Shown: positions 1 to 10,200 of the stretch, in pieces
Layout of the letters: each line of letters opens with the position of its first letter
Position numbering within the stretch: position 1 is the first letter of the stretch
From: Candidatus Woesearchaeota archaeon
GTDB lineage: Archaea > Nanobdellota > Nanobdellia > SCGC-AAA011-G17 > GW2011-AR17
Assembly (NCBI GenBank): GCA_003694495.1
Contig: RFJO01000073.1
Span: 1 to 15,894, forward strand
Length of the DNA: 15,894 nucleotides
Reading direction: 5' to 3'
Program-made: the position numbers and the translations under genes
The notes under the pieces: generated by a model
What the model saw: the letters and a program-made list of their open reading frames with translations, nothing else
Told to the model about the DNA's origin: nothing
Database searches by the model: none

Positions 1-23
1 AATATTAGAATTTAATCAAAATC

Positions 24-40
24 TTTAAATACATTTAAAC
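24..40 (+). promoter_or_regulatory. Candidate archaeal TATA box(es) for the gene at 60
   Basis: Two TATA-like elements lie in the 59 bases before the start codon: TTTAAATA at 24-31 and ATTTAAAC at 33-40. The second is about 24 bases from the ATG at 60, the same distance as in two other promoters of this window. No Shine-Dalgarno sequence precedes the ATG (the preceding bases are A/T only), so a leaderless or nearly leaderless mRNA is inferred. In such AT-rich DNA chance matches are likely, so the exact element is uncertain. Confidence 0.45.
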
Positions 41-59
41 TAATTATTTTATTATAAAA

Positions 60-2279
60 ATGAAAAAGTGGTGGTATATTTTTATAGTAAATATTTTATT
101 AGCTAGTTTTATTGTACATGCTTGTGTAGATGTTGATGGGGATGGGTATGGTGTTTATGGTGCATCAGATTGTACGTATTCTGACAGGATTGATTGTGAT
201 GACACAGATGAAACAATTTATCCAGGTGCAACTGAGGAATGTGATGGGGTGGATAATGATTGTGATGGGGATTTTGATGAAGGTTGCCCGGAGTGTGGCA
301 ATGGTGTGTGTGAAGATTCTGAAAAATTAGAAACTTGCCCTGAAGATTGTACGCCTGAAACTTGCGATGATGGTATAAAAAATCAAGATGAAACTGATAT
401 AGATTGTGGTGGTAGTTGTGAGGCCTGTGATGATGAAATGGATTGTAGTAAGGACGATGATTGTAAGAGTGCAAATTGTGAATCTGGAATATGTAAGCCT
501 GCTCCTGAAACTTGCGATGATGGTATAAAAAACCAAGATGAAACTGATATAGATTGTGGTGGTAGTTGTGATCCATGTCCAATAGATTTTGGAGGATGTT
601 ATATTTCTTCACTTGCATTCTTGAATTCTAGTGATGAAGAATTTGTTTCAATTGAAGAATCTGAGGTAGTAACAATTAAAGCAACAATAGATAATTATGC
701 AGGCGATATTAGTGAATGTGATGGCAAGCCTGTTAATTTTTCTATATTTGAAGCAGATTTAGATGACCAAGGTAATCCTTACCTAGATAAAATAATACAC
801 GTTGGATATGGTACTATATCAAACGGGGAAGCTTCAGTGACATGGAATGCAGTTTATGAAGAAGATGAAACTGATATTTTGGCAGAAGGCACTAATCCTG
901 ATTATGTGGCGTATGCTGCACTGGAAGATTATTATAATTTATACAATGACTCATCTACTCAATATTATTTTATTGTGTACCCTATGGATGAGACACCACC
1001 AGATGTTGAAGAAAATAATATAGATACAGATAATCTGCAAAATGATAGAGATTCTGACAATGAGACTAATCAGACAGATGAAGGCAATGTGGATGATATG
1101 CAAGACCTTCAACCATGTGAGATTACAGGTTTGTATTTTTTGGATTCATTTGGTAATGAAATACAATCATTAAATTTTGGAGAATTAATTGATGTGGTTG
1201 TTGAAACAACTGGTGCGTGTAATGATTTGCCTGCTATCTTGTATCTAATTGATTATGATGAAGGAGAAGAGATTGCTGAAGATGATTCTGATATTATCTC
1301 TTCTGACGAGACTTTGGTAGTAGAGGATGGGAAATTTGTATATTCATGGTTGCCTGATGTTGTAACAGATGATGATGATACTCCTAATTCATTAGAGATT
1401 GTGGGTTATGCTGCAGTAATTATAGATGTAGATGCTCAAGAAGCTGCAGAATTTCAGACACAAGATTTGTTTATCTTGTCTTCAGCTGACCAGTCATTGG
1501 ATGACTTGGGCAATGAACCTGAATCGTTGCCACCATCAGCTATATCATCAGGGGCAAGCAATGTTATGAATAGGTATAGGTCTTCATCTTCGGGAAATGT
1601 ACAAAGTGATGAAGAATTTCAAATGCCGGAAGATGTTTGCGGCGATCAAGTTTGTGGAGAAACTGAAAATGAAGAAGTTTGTCCTGAGGATTGTTTGCAA
1701 GTAAGTTCAGGGTTTACTGGTTTGATATTTATTATAATTATAATAGTTATAGTTTTAGGCGGTGCTGGTGTGTTTGTATTTAAAAAATATTGGGGTAAAA
1801 AGAAGTTTATGGAAAATTTGAAAAAAGAAGCAATACAAAACGCTAAAGGGCCAGAATTAAAACCATTGAGCCAAATAACACAACAGCCTCAATCTACTGC
1901 ACAGCCAACGCAACAACAACCACAACCAATACAGCAGCCACAAACAGCTGCACAGCCAGCACAACAAGCAACAGCACAACAAGGTGAACAGCCACAATCA
2001 ACTGAACAGTCAGCCCAACAGCTACAAACTGCTGCGCAACCTACGCAACCCCAGCAAGCAACAGCGCAGCCAACCCAACAAACACAATCTACTGCACAGT
2101 CAACACAACAAGCACAAGAAGTTAACCCTTTCCCATCAGAAGAAAAACTTAATGCAACCCTAAATTTTATTAAGACTGCAAGGCAAAAAGGCTTGAGTGA
2201 TGATAAAATTAAAGAAATGCTAAGGAATAGTAATTATACACAAATGCATATTGATTATGCTTTCAAAAAGCTAGCCTGA
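60..2279 (+). CDS. Membrane-anchored surface protein with MopE-like metal-binding motif, Cys-rich repeats and Gln-rich cytoplasmic tail
   Basis: This 739-residue protein is built as an exported, single-pass membrane protein; I do not recognise it as a named gene. Residues 1-21 are a Sec-type signal peptide ending at Ala21-Cys22. Residues 24-76 match the MopE-type putative metal-binding motif: a DVDGDGYG calcium-loop-like start, DCDD at 45-48, YPG at 54-56, then CDGVDNDCDG at 61-70. Two C-G-x-x-V-C...C-P-E-D-C modules sit at 79-97 and 527-545. Around residues 99-171 a C-D-D-G...E-T-D-I-D-C-G-G-S-C unit occurs twice. Two beta-rich, Ig-like regions cover about 178-310 and 353-474, joined by an Asp/Asn-rich linker. 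A membrane helix (554-574) followed by lysines puts residues 575-739 inside the cell: a Gln-rich tail (about 605-687), then a 45-residue helical domain. Metal binding and an adhesion or sensing role are inferences. It has its own promoter; the next gene also does. Confidence 0.85.
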   Translation: MKKWWYIFIVNILLASFIVHACVDVDGDGYGVYGASDCTYSDRIDCDDTDETIYPGATEECDGVDNDCDGDFDEGCPECGNGVCEDSEKLETCPEDCTPETCDDGIKNQDETDIDCGGSCEACDDEMDCSKDDDCKSANCESGICKPAPETCDDGIKNQDETDIDCGGSCDPCPIDFGGCYISSLAFLNSSDEEFVSIEESEVVTIKATIDNYAGDISECDGKPVNFSIFEADLDDQGNPYLDKIIHVGYGTISNGEASVTWNAVYEEDETDILAEGTNPDYVAYAALEDYYNLYNDSSTQYYFIVYPMDETPPDVEENNIDTDNLQNDRDSDNETNQTDEGNVDDMQDLQPCEITGLYFLDSFGNEIQSLNFGELIDVVVETTGACNDLPAILYLIDYDEGEEIAEDDSDIISSDETLVVEDGKFVYSWLPDVVTDDDDTPNSLEIVGYAAVIIDVDAQEAAEFQTQDLFILSSADQSLDDLGNEPESLPPSAISSGASNVMNRYRSSSSGNVQSDEEFQMPEDVCGDQVCGETENEEVCPEDCLQVSSGFTGLIFIIIIIVIVLGGAGVFVFKKYWGKKKFMENLKKEAIQNAKGPELKPLSQITQQPQSTAQPTQQQPQPIQQPQTAAQPAQQATAQQGEQPQSTEQSAQQLQTAAQPTQPQQATAQPTQQTQSTAQSTQQAQEVNPFPSEEKLNATLNFIKTARQKGLSDDKIKEMLRNSNYTQMHIDYAFKKLA
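354..421 (+). repeat. 68-bp direct repeat, copy 1
   Basis: The 68 bases at 354-421 recur at 504-571 with a single difference (T versus C in an Asn codon, silent). The offset is exactly 150 bases, so the reading frame is kept and the repeat encodes the P-E-T-C-D-D-G...C-G-G-S-C unit twice. The near-identity at nucleotide level points to a recent in-frame duplication or gene conversion. Confidence 0.9.
504..571 (+). repeat. 68-bp direct repeat, copy 2
   Basis: Second copy of the repeat at 354-421, matching at 67 of 68 positions by eye. The 82 bases between the copies encode an acidic Cys-containing spacer with C-S-K-D-D-D-C and C-E-S-G-I-C motifs. This is the usual layout of such Cys modules in secreted proteins, where the ETD.DCGG unit is followed by a short disulfide knot. 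Confidence 0.9.
1872..2120 (+). repeat. Low-complexity Gln/Pro/Ala/Thr-rich coding repeat (cytoplasmic tail)
   Basis: About 83 codons (residues 605-687) use almost only Gln, Pro, Thr, Ala and Ser, with Gln roughly 40 percent of residues. The DNA is made of degenerate A-Q-P-T-Q-Q-like units; for example, the block near 1890 is closely repeated near 2086. The plus strand becomes A/C-rich and poor in G and T, quite unlike the flanks. The segment follows the membrane helix and positive residues, so it should be cytosolic and disordered. Tails of this kind often vary in length between strains by slippage (general knowledge, not shown here). Confidence 0.85.
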
Positions 2280-2297
2280 TTCTTTTATCAAAACATT

Positions 2298-2305
2298 TTT
2301 ATATA
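2298..2305 (+). promoter_or_regulatory. TATA box of the 2326 gene, leaderless start
   Basis: TTTATATA at 2298-2305 is centred about 24.5 bases before the ATG at 2326 and is preceded by an A-rich stretch that could serve as BRE. Archaeal transcription starts about 25 bases downstream of the box centre, so the transcript should begin at or within a base or two of the ATG. No Shine-Dalgarno motif is present. The upstream gene ends at 2279, and the T-rich run at 2280-2300 may also serve as its terminator. Confidence 0.65.
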
Positions 2306-2325
2306 CAGGAAACTTAGTAAAATTT

Positions 2326-4287
2326 ATGCAAAAAAAGGGGCAAATTACGATTTATATAGTTCTTGGTATAATAGTTATGGTTTCAATAATCCTTATGGTT
2401 TATTATCAAGATGTAATATTTAAATCCGAATGGGAAAGAGAAAGGGCAGCATCGTTGACAGTGCCACAAAAAGTTAAGCCCCTGCAGGAATATATGCTGG
2501 CGTGTATTAAACAAACAACCGTTGACGGACTAAACTTGATGGGTTACCAAGGGGGGTATGTTGATGTGCCAAACAATGATGCAGTGCCTAACTCGGCATT
2601 TTCAAGCACATTGTATACATTTAATAATAATTATAAAACAGCATTTTGGTTGTACAAGTCGCAAAATGGTTTGCTAAAAACAAACATTCCTCAAAAAGAA
2701 GATATGGAAAGATTTCTTGAAAATTATATTAATAATAATCTTGGGTATTGTACATTAAACTTTACAATGTTTGAAAAGTTGAATGTTTCAGTGGGAGAGA
2801 TTGATAGTGATGTGCAAATTAGGCCTGAAGTTGTGTTAGTAACGGTTAAACATCCCATTCTAGTGAGTGTAGATGATTTTAATTTTAGGTTTGACAGATT
2901 TTACCAGGATGTTAAGTCAAGCTATGGAAGAATGTATGAGATTGCAAAAGAAATATTTGAACAGCTTAACAAAAAAAATTTGCTGGAAGATTATACTATA
3001 GATGTTTTATCTGTTAACCCAGATGTGCCTTACTCAGGAACAGAAAAGTCTTGTACTCCCTTATTCTGGAATGTGGTTGATGTGCAAAATGCGATAAAGG
3101 ATGGGTTGGAAAATAATATACAAGCGTTAAAAGTTGATGGGGCTTCTTTTACAAAGAAAAATGATTATTTTCTGTTGGATATATTAAAAAAAGATCTTGA
3201 TAATATGCATGTGAATTTTAGGTACTCAAAAAGTTGGCCTTTTTTTATGGAGGTTTATCCATCAGAAAATGGTGTGCTGAAGGCTGAACCTATAAGCAAC
3301 CCTAAACTGAAAGAAATGGCTTATGTTTCATCTTACCTTTGTTTGGTAGATTATAACTTTATTTATGATATAGCTTACCCGGTGGTTGTTACTTTGTCTG
3401 ATGATGAAGGTAACTTTTTCCAGTTTGCTTACCAAGTAATCATAGACAATAATCAACCAAAACAAAATTTGTTAGGTACAGAAGATTTTGATGAAAGTAA
3501 TACGAAAATCTGTGAAGCTGCAACAACTCCAATTAATGTGTATGTATATGATGCTGAGACGTATCAGCCAATAGATGGTGCGAGGGTTGACCTGAAATGT
3601 GTTACGACCATGTGCCAGCTTGGCCAAACGCAGTATAATGAACTTGGGCAGGTGTTGTTGAAGTCTGTTGCGCCAGCGTGCGTTAATGCTCAAATGATTG
3701 CGTCAAAGAAAGGTTATAATGACGGGAGGGAGACGGTTGACACAGTTGACCCAGGTGATGTGACAATATACATGGACAAGTTTAGAAATCTTGATTATGA
3801 AATTAAACTGGTTGAGGAAAGCGGGTATGTGAGAGATTTAAGCGAAGATGAAACAATCATATTTACTTTAACCGAAGAAGATAAAAAGTATAGTACAACC
3901 TTAATAAATGGGAAAGATAAAGTTAATTTAATCCCAGGCAACTACAAAATTAATGCGTATGTTTCAAAAGAATCAGATGATGGGTTTTTCATACAAGGTA
4001 AAAACTTTGAAAATTGTGTTGACGTTCCAGAAAGAGGTTTGCTTGGGATATTCTTTGGTGCACAAGAAACAAATTGTTATACAGCAAAAACTGAGGATGT
4101 TACTTTGAACCAAATCATGATAGGCGGGATGAATTTAGAGTTTGAAATATTGTCAAGTGATTTGGATAAAAATAAAGTAACCTTTTATGTTCCTGTGTGG
4201 GACGTGCCTCAGACGCAAGACGGAATGTTTGAAATTCAACAAAAGATTGATGTTGGCGAAAGAGTTATTTTGCCGGAGTTTGAATGA
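2326..4287 (+). CDS. Class III-signal-like anchored surface protein with carboxypeptidase-regulatory-like domain
   Basis: This 653-residue protein begins MQKKGQITIY and runs straight into a hydrophobic helix (about 6-27). The K-G-Q-I junction fits the cleavage pattern of archaeal prepilin-like (class III) signal peptides, though an uncleaved anchor is equally possible. Residues 50-200 form a domain shared with the 277-residue product at 14278-15111: Y-x2-A-C at 56-60, GGY at 76-78, Cys142 and F-D-x-F-Y near 189-193 line up in the same order. About residues 395-485 resemble the carboxypeptidase regulatory-like beta-sandwich (INVYVYDAETYQPIDGARV, then a G-Q-V-L turn). A further beta-rich region (about 487-653) has no family I recognise. 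The stop codon overlaps the start of the giant gene (ATGA), so the two are translationally coupled. Role unknown; a partner or membrane anchor for the giant protein is inferred. Confidence 0.85.
   Translation: MQKKGQITIYIVLGIIVMVSIILMVYYQDVIFKSEWERERAASLTVPQKVKPLQEYMLACIKQTTVDGLNLMGYQGGYVDVPNNDAVPNSAFSSTLYTFNNNYKTAFWLYKSQNGLLKTNIPQKEDMERFLENYINNNLGYCTLNFTMFEKLNVSVGEIDSDVQIRPEVVLVTVKHPILVSVDDFNFRFDRFYQDVKSSYGRMYEIAKEIFEQLNKKNLLEDYTIDVLSVNPDVPYSGTEKSCTPLFWNVVDVQNAIKDGLENNIQALKVDGASFTKKNDYFLLDILKKDLDNMHVNFRYSKSWPFFMEVYPSENGVLKAEPISNPKLKEMAYVSSYLCLVDYNFIYDIAYPVVVTLSDDEGNFFQFAYQVIIDNNQPKQNLLGTEDFDESNTKICEAATTPINVYVYDAETYQPIDGARVDLKCVTTMCQLGQTQYNELGQVLLKSVAPACVNAQMIASKKGYNDGRETVDTVDPGDVTIYMDKFRNLDYEIKLVEESGYVRDLSEDETIIFTLTEEDKKYSTTLINGKDKVNLIPGNYKINAYVSKESDDGFFIQGKNFENCVDVPERGLLGIFFGAQETNCYTAKTEDVTLNQIMIGGMNLEFEILSSDLDKNKVTFYVPVWDVPQTQDGMFEIQQKIDVGERVILPEFE
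4275..4278 (+). promoter_or_regulatory. Shine-Dalgarno site of the giant gene
   Basis: GGAG at 4275-4278 lies 5 bases before ATG 4284 and 8 before the tandem ATG at 4287. The site sits inside the end of the upstream gene. Its presence contrasts with the leaderless gene 2326 and fits translational coupling within one transcript. The choice between the two adjacent Met codons changes only one residue. Confidence 0.6.
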
Positions 4288-7200
4288 TGAAAACTAAAAG
4301 AATAGTGTCAATGTTTATGGTGTTACTGATAGTGATGATGCCGTTGGCTTTTGCTGCTGAAACAGCTAACCTGAAAAAGGGTGCGGAATCTGTACAAACA
4401 GCAGCTAAAGATGTTGCATCTTCTTCTAAAGAGTTGGCAAAGGATGTTGCAAAGCTTGAGTTTGATAAACCTTCAACAAAAAAGTTTAATGAACAAGATA
4501 CAGGCGAGTCTATAGTTGTTAACGCTGTAGGATATGAACCCTCAACCTTGAAATCTTCGTTGCTTGAAGATGACGATGTGCCAGTGTACGTTTTCCTTGC
4601 AGGATCTACATTGGGAAATTTGTTGGGCAGTTCTGGAAGGAATGAGCCATTGTATAGTTTGCCAGAAATAAAGCATGTTATAATGAAACCTTTAGATGTT
4701 GGCACGAAAAATCTGTTAAGGGGTAGCCCGAGGTATATAAAACCTAAACAATATAGCCTTGACAACCTAGGATTCCTTGCAATGCAAGTTAAAAAGATTG
4801 AAAAGGAAAAAAATATTCCTGACGAGATTAACCTTTCAATGCAAGCCGAAATATATTTTGAAGGCGCGGACAGAACGTATTCAATGTTTCAACAGGACTT
4901 GTATCTGCCGGAGGATGGTGTTGAGGCTGAATGGAGGCAGAAGGATCTTACACCTTATTCGTTTTTTGCAAAAAGGGGTTTTCTTAGGGCATCTAAGATA
5001 GAAAACAATAAGGTTACTTTGGTTTATTACAGTGGTTCAGATTTGTTGCCGCCTTACACAGGCACGCCAAGGCCAATTAGACAAATAACTCTTGCAAAAG
5101 GGCAAACTTCTGATTATTATACAATAAGGGAAAGTAGTGATTTGTTGCAAAATACTTTTAGGATTAAAGTGCTTGACATTGTTGACCCGTATGCAAAAAG
5201 GGTTAAGGTTAGGCTGAATGTTAACGGTGAGCAAACTGAAAAAATATTGACCGAAGGGTCAAGGCTTTACCCTGGTTCAAGCTACGTGGTTAAAAAAATA
5301 AGTTATGTTGAAGACCAAAAGACAGGCAAGGTTAGGGTGGACGTGAGCTTGGTGTCTTCAAGCTCTGTAGAGGTTGCTTCAAAAACATACTATAAACAAA
5401 AACAAATCTCAGAAGTTAAACAAAACGAAGACCCTTGTGCGAAAAAAGCCCAAGTGCTGGAAAGGTTGATGAACCCTGGTGATAGAGTAATTGAAAGTGA
5501 TGTTAATTTGTTTGACACTCCTAAAAAGATAATTGAAGGACAAGCAGTTAACCTTGAGAATGGACAAATTCTTAGCAATAAAGAGGCGCAATCGCAGCTT
5601 GCGCCAGGGTTTTATTTGAAGTACCAAAATGATAGTTTTGTTTTTTACACTTTAAAAACCAACGGTAAACTTGATGATGCAACGCCGGATTCTGTTTTTG
5701 AAGTGGGTGATGTTAGTTATGAACGAGAAAAAAAGGTTTATTTTTTAACTGTGTCAGGAAAAACAGAAAAGCCTAAGTCCTTAATATTGGATGTAATAAT
5801 AAGAAATATTAAGGATACAAGTTCTTTAAACTCGGAACAGAGAAATGCTGAAAATTTTGTTGACAATCTTAAAAATATAGACCAGGAAAGTGTTTTGTGT
5901 ACTGCTGTGCAAGAGTATAAAAAACTGTTCTCTGGCTGTGATGATGTGGCTGACAGCGACGGCGTGGCGCTAGGTGCAAAGGCAGCTTTTAAGATTGCGG
6001 AAGCCTATGATTGGTTAGGTTACCCGCAGATGGCGCTTGAGTATTATAAAAAGTCTTTGAAAGATAGTAAAGGGTCGCACATTTTTTTGGCGCAAAATAA
6101 AATTAATGAGTTGCAGACTGCTATCGAGCAGGGCGCAAGCTATAATACGGTTACTTTAAATGACTTGGGAAGAAATGTTGAGGTTAAGGTTTTAGGTTTG
6201 CTTAATCTTGACCCAGAGTTGGCGGCAAAGGCAACAATTGATGTGCAAGGTGAAGGCACAAAGGAAATTAAGCAGGGAACAGAAGTGTTTGGTGAGCCTA
6301 TAGTGAGCACATCTGCTGGGAAAACTTATGTAAGGAACTGGGTGTTGGAAAGGGTTGAGCCAAATTATGCTGTGCTGAGAAAAGTTGAAGTTGTGTTGCA
6401 AGATGATAAAAGTAAAAGCGAGCCTGTGACAAAGTTAAAAGAATCAGGTTTAACTTCAATTTATAAAAAAGCAATATCTTATGGAAGTAAAGCTTTTTCC
6501 TGGGTCTCTAATGTAGGAAGGAATGTGTATAATTCCCTGGCAAATTTCTTAAACCGGAATAGACTGCCTTCTTCAACATCTACTTCAAAGACAATATCAT
6601 TAAATACGCCAGTAACTCTTGAAGGGAAAACGTTGTTTTTAAGAAAAACTGAGTCTAAACGCGCTGCAATAGTTACAATAATCCCTGGAACAGGTAAACC
6701 GCTGAAAAGTGTTTCAAACTTTACTATACATATACCAATTGAAAAAAGGGCGATACAGTTTACACCAGAACAGTTGCTTAACAAAATTAATAATACGCAA
6801 AAAACGATTGACAGTTTGACTGATGTTATAGATAGTTTTGATAATGTTCTTAAACTGTGGAAACAAGTTTGCATATTTACATTCTTATTCTTAACAGTGA
6901 AAAATTCTTTCTTGAGCGGCACAGAAAGAAACATTGCTAGATCACTGGCAATGAAAGGGAATGATGGTAACTCAGGATGGAACAAGTATTGTAAGGTTAA
7001 TTCTGGTAAAAACAGGTTATACTCATCTTTTGATGAATGTATATCAGAAAATGCAGATAACATTAATAGACAGATTGATGAAATGCAAGAGGCAGTGGAA
7101 AGGGTTAACGAGGAAATGGAGAATTATAAGGAGCAAGAGTGGTATAAGGAATTGATGTCTAAGTATAACGGTTATGATAAATATGGTAAGTTGTTAGGTA

Positions 7201-10200
7201 AAGATTTGTATAGCCCTAAAACATTAAGGGATTATAGGTTATGGAGTTTACTGAAAGATAGCAGGAGTTATAATGAATTGTACGGGCAGACAGTTGACAA
7301 AGGTGCAGCGTATAATTTTCAGAAAGAGGTTGATGAAGCTTTAAAATCATATAAGTTTGATAAATCGGCTGAGTCGTTTAATAATGCAGTTGAACTTATA
7401 AATAAAAAGTATCCTGACTTTGATTCTAAAACGCCGGAAGAGCAAAGGCAAATATTCCAGGATTTGGTTACAACAGGAAAAGTTGCTGAGGAGAAGGTTG
7501 CATCGAACAGCTTTTTGTACTTGAGAATTATGAACGTGAAAAGCTTAAGTACTGTAAGGAAAAAAGGTACAAAAATTGTGTCATATTCTCCATACGGTGA
7601 GATTGAGCTTGTGCCGGCAACTGTTACTGATTATATAGATAAACTTGAAAGTATAATAAGTTCGCAAAGTGATGAAAGCGTAAAGAAAGAGTTGCAAAAG
7701 CATCTTGATCAGATAAAGAAACAATATTCAAAAAGCCTGCTTACGCCGTTGTCAAGCAAGCAAGGGTTGATTTATGTTGAAGCAAAAGATGGAAAGGCCG
7801 TGCCGAACGGACAGTTTTATGTTTTTAAGGGGTCGGTGCAGGTATTGGATAAAGTTAGAAAGACTTATGATCCTTTAGCTGTTGTAGAGTATTACCCTGA
7901 CGGTAAACCATATTGTGTGCCAACGTCTAATGGGAATTTTGTTAAAATATTGGATTTCTTTAACGACGGTAGTCCTAAAACAATACAAGAATGGAACGTT
8001 GGGCCTGATGGGCGGTTGTGTACCGGTGATGATATATTAATTAAGCATAATAGTGTTTTAATGTCGCCGAAAGAGAACACTAATTATAGGAAGTTGTTGG
8101 TCCAGGCTAATAAGTTTACAAAGAAGAAAAAAGGTGAAATTATTACCGTTGGCGGAAAGAAGTGGCAAGTTAGCACTAATGCTGCTTCGGTGAATAAACA
8201 AAACAAAAATCCTACCTGTTACGATGTCATGGATCCGGATGATTGCCAAACTTTGTTTGGTGTATGTGATCCGGTATTGTGCCCGCCTTCAAGGTTTAAC
8301 CTTAACGGCAATTGGCAGGTTGACAACGTTGTGCAGACAGGCATTTTAGGGTCGTTGTTCCTTGGTTTGCATAACTTCCAGTTGCCTAAGGAACCTGTAC
8401 CTGTTTGCTTAACAGGGATTTCAGCGGGGCTGAAGAATATACGTTCAATACTTGAAGGTTATGTGCAATGTTTGAAAGTGTCTTATGTGCAAGGTAAAAC
8501 TGTTGGGATCTGTGATAAGATTCGGTCGGTTTATACTTGTGAAGTGATATGGAAAGAAGCGTTGGCGTTGTTTAAAGTCAAGGGTGGTATAGTTAAATGG
8601 TTGTTTGATAAGCTTTCTGGCAACTCTAACAATGGTGGTGGCGAGTATTTGGGTTTCCAAAGCGCTTTAAAAAATGCAGAAAATTCAGCAAATTTCTTTT
8701 TTAAACAATATAGCACTTCAGCGTTTGCAGCGTTTAATGCGCGTTCAACAGAAGAGATTGGTACAACTATATGTAAGAAAGCTATCTATGGCAAGTTGCC
8801 TAATGTTGGCAAGTTGATGGACCAGTTGTCTACGCCTGAGGATCCGCCACAGTATACAGCGTTGTTGTCGGTAAGCCCGTATTCTGAAACAACTGGTTTA
8901 GACCAGTATCAAGTATATTATCATATATATGCAGGGAAAACGGCTAGGGCGCCAGTAACCAGAAGCCAAGGGTTTTTCGGGCAAGGTGGCATTGTTAACT
9001 CTGCGTCAGGTTCGCAAAAAGGTGTAGATTATTCTGTGTTCTTGAAAAATGATTTGGGGCAAACATTTTACGTGACAGAAAGTTGTAGGAACAGGAGGAG
9101 TTTTATAAAGTTGGGAGGATTGGCTGATTATACTGTTGACTGTGTTGCGCCGAAAGGGTTTAACCAGGTATGTATAACCATAAATGGCGATACAAAGTGC
9201 GGGTTCGGTAAAGTTACTTCGTTGTTTGCTTTGAATTATATTAATGATCTTATAGTGGAAGATGAAGCTAAACGGAACATTGATTCTGAAGAGGAATGTG
9301 CGCCAACAAGTTATAGTGGAAGCGCGAGCATGCTGGGGTTGGGTGTTGCTACTAAGGTTGGGGCTGTGTCTCCTTATGTGCTTGGTGGCGTGTCAACTGC
9401 GCTAGATTATGGTAAGACTGGAATAAAGAGGTACTGTTCAGTTGATAACCCGGGAAGAGGGACTAACCCGCAGGATTATAAGATTGTTGGCACGTGCGGA
9501 AAAGATTCTTTTGGTAATAATTTGGGTGCTTGCTGGATTGATTTGAGGACTGTTTCAATTAACCACCTTGAAAGAATGGAGTCGGTGAAAAAGCAGTTAG
9601 ATGAAAAAACATTGAAAAGGGTAAAAGAGTTGGCCGGCGTGAAAGATACCCTTGACTCGAGACAAAGCGAGGAAAGGTTAAAACAAGTTCAAACGTTGCC
9701 GTTGGAAGATTGTAAACAGATGTATGTTGCGTTGGCTAACTATAAACTTCTTGTGGATAAATCTCTCGATGGTGAGGTGGCATGTAAGGCTAAGTATGGC
9801 ATGGCTACGGTGTTAGATAAACTTGCAAGGGATAAAAGGTGTGTCAAATTTAATCCGAAGCATACAGGCGCAAAGATTTTGTTGCAGTTTGAAAATCAAT
9901 TGATAGGGTTGTCTGCTGAGTTTGATAATGAAAAAACTAAAATCTTGGCAGCAAAAGCAAGCGATCAACTTGAGAAGGCTAAACTTCTTGCATTTGATTA
10001 TGCTAAAAAAATGAATGAAGCTAAAAAGCTGTATGAAGAGCAGTTAACACAACTGGAGAAAAAGGAAAAACAAGATTATAGTACAGAGAAAAAACAGCTG
10101 CAATCAATATTAGAGAAGTATTTGTCTAATGTGGGCATAACTAATGTTGAAGTGATTACCAAGTCTAACAAAACAACTGGACAAATTAAAAAGAAAATTG

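Noticed and set aside
96..128. A lipobox at the end of the first protein's signal peptide (Ala21-Cys22).
   Set aside because: The -2 residue is His and -3 is Val, a poor fit to L-[AS]-[GA]-C, and the protein already has a membrane helix at 554-574. Cys22 more likely belongs to the metal-motif disulfides.
109..618. A 169-codon His-rich open frame on the minus strand.
   Set aside because: It is antisense to the Asp- and Cys-rich part of the first gene; the His and Asn richness is just the complement of GAT/GTG-rich codons. No signal, domain or ribosome site.
1872..2120. A CRISPR-like or other non-coding repeat array.
   Set aside because: The units are degenerate, have no unique spacers of even length and stay in frame as Gln-rich codons; it is coding low complexity.
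6867..6908. A true membrane helix inside the giant protein (residues 862-875).
   Set aside because: The hydrophobic run is only about 14 residues, contains Cys and Thr, and is next to charged helical sequence; a buried helix is more likely than a membrane span.
6479..7063. A 194-codon open frame on the minus strand inside the giant gene.
   Set aside because: The plus-strand frame is continuous here and has sensible helical and beta composition; the antisense product shows no recognisable domain.
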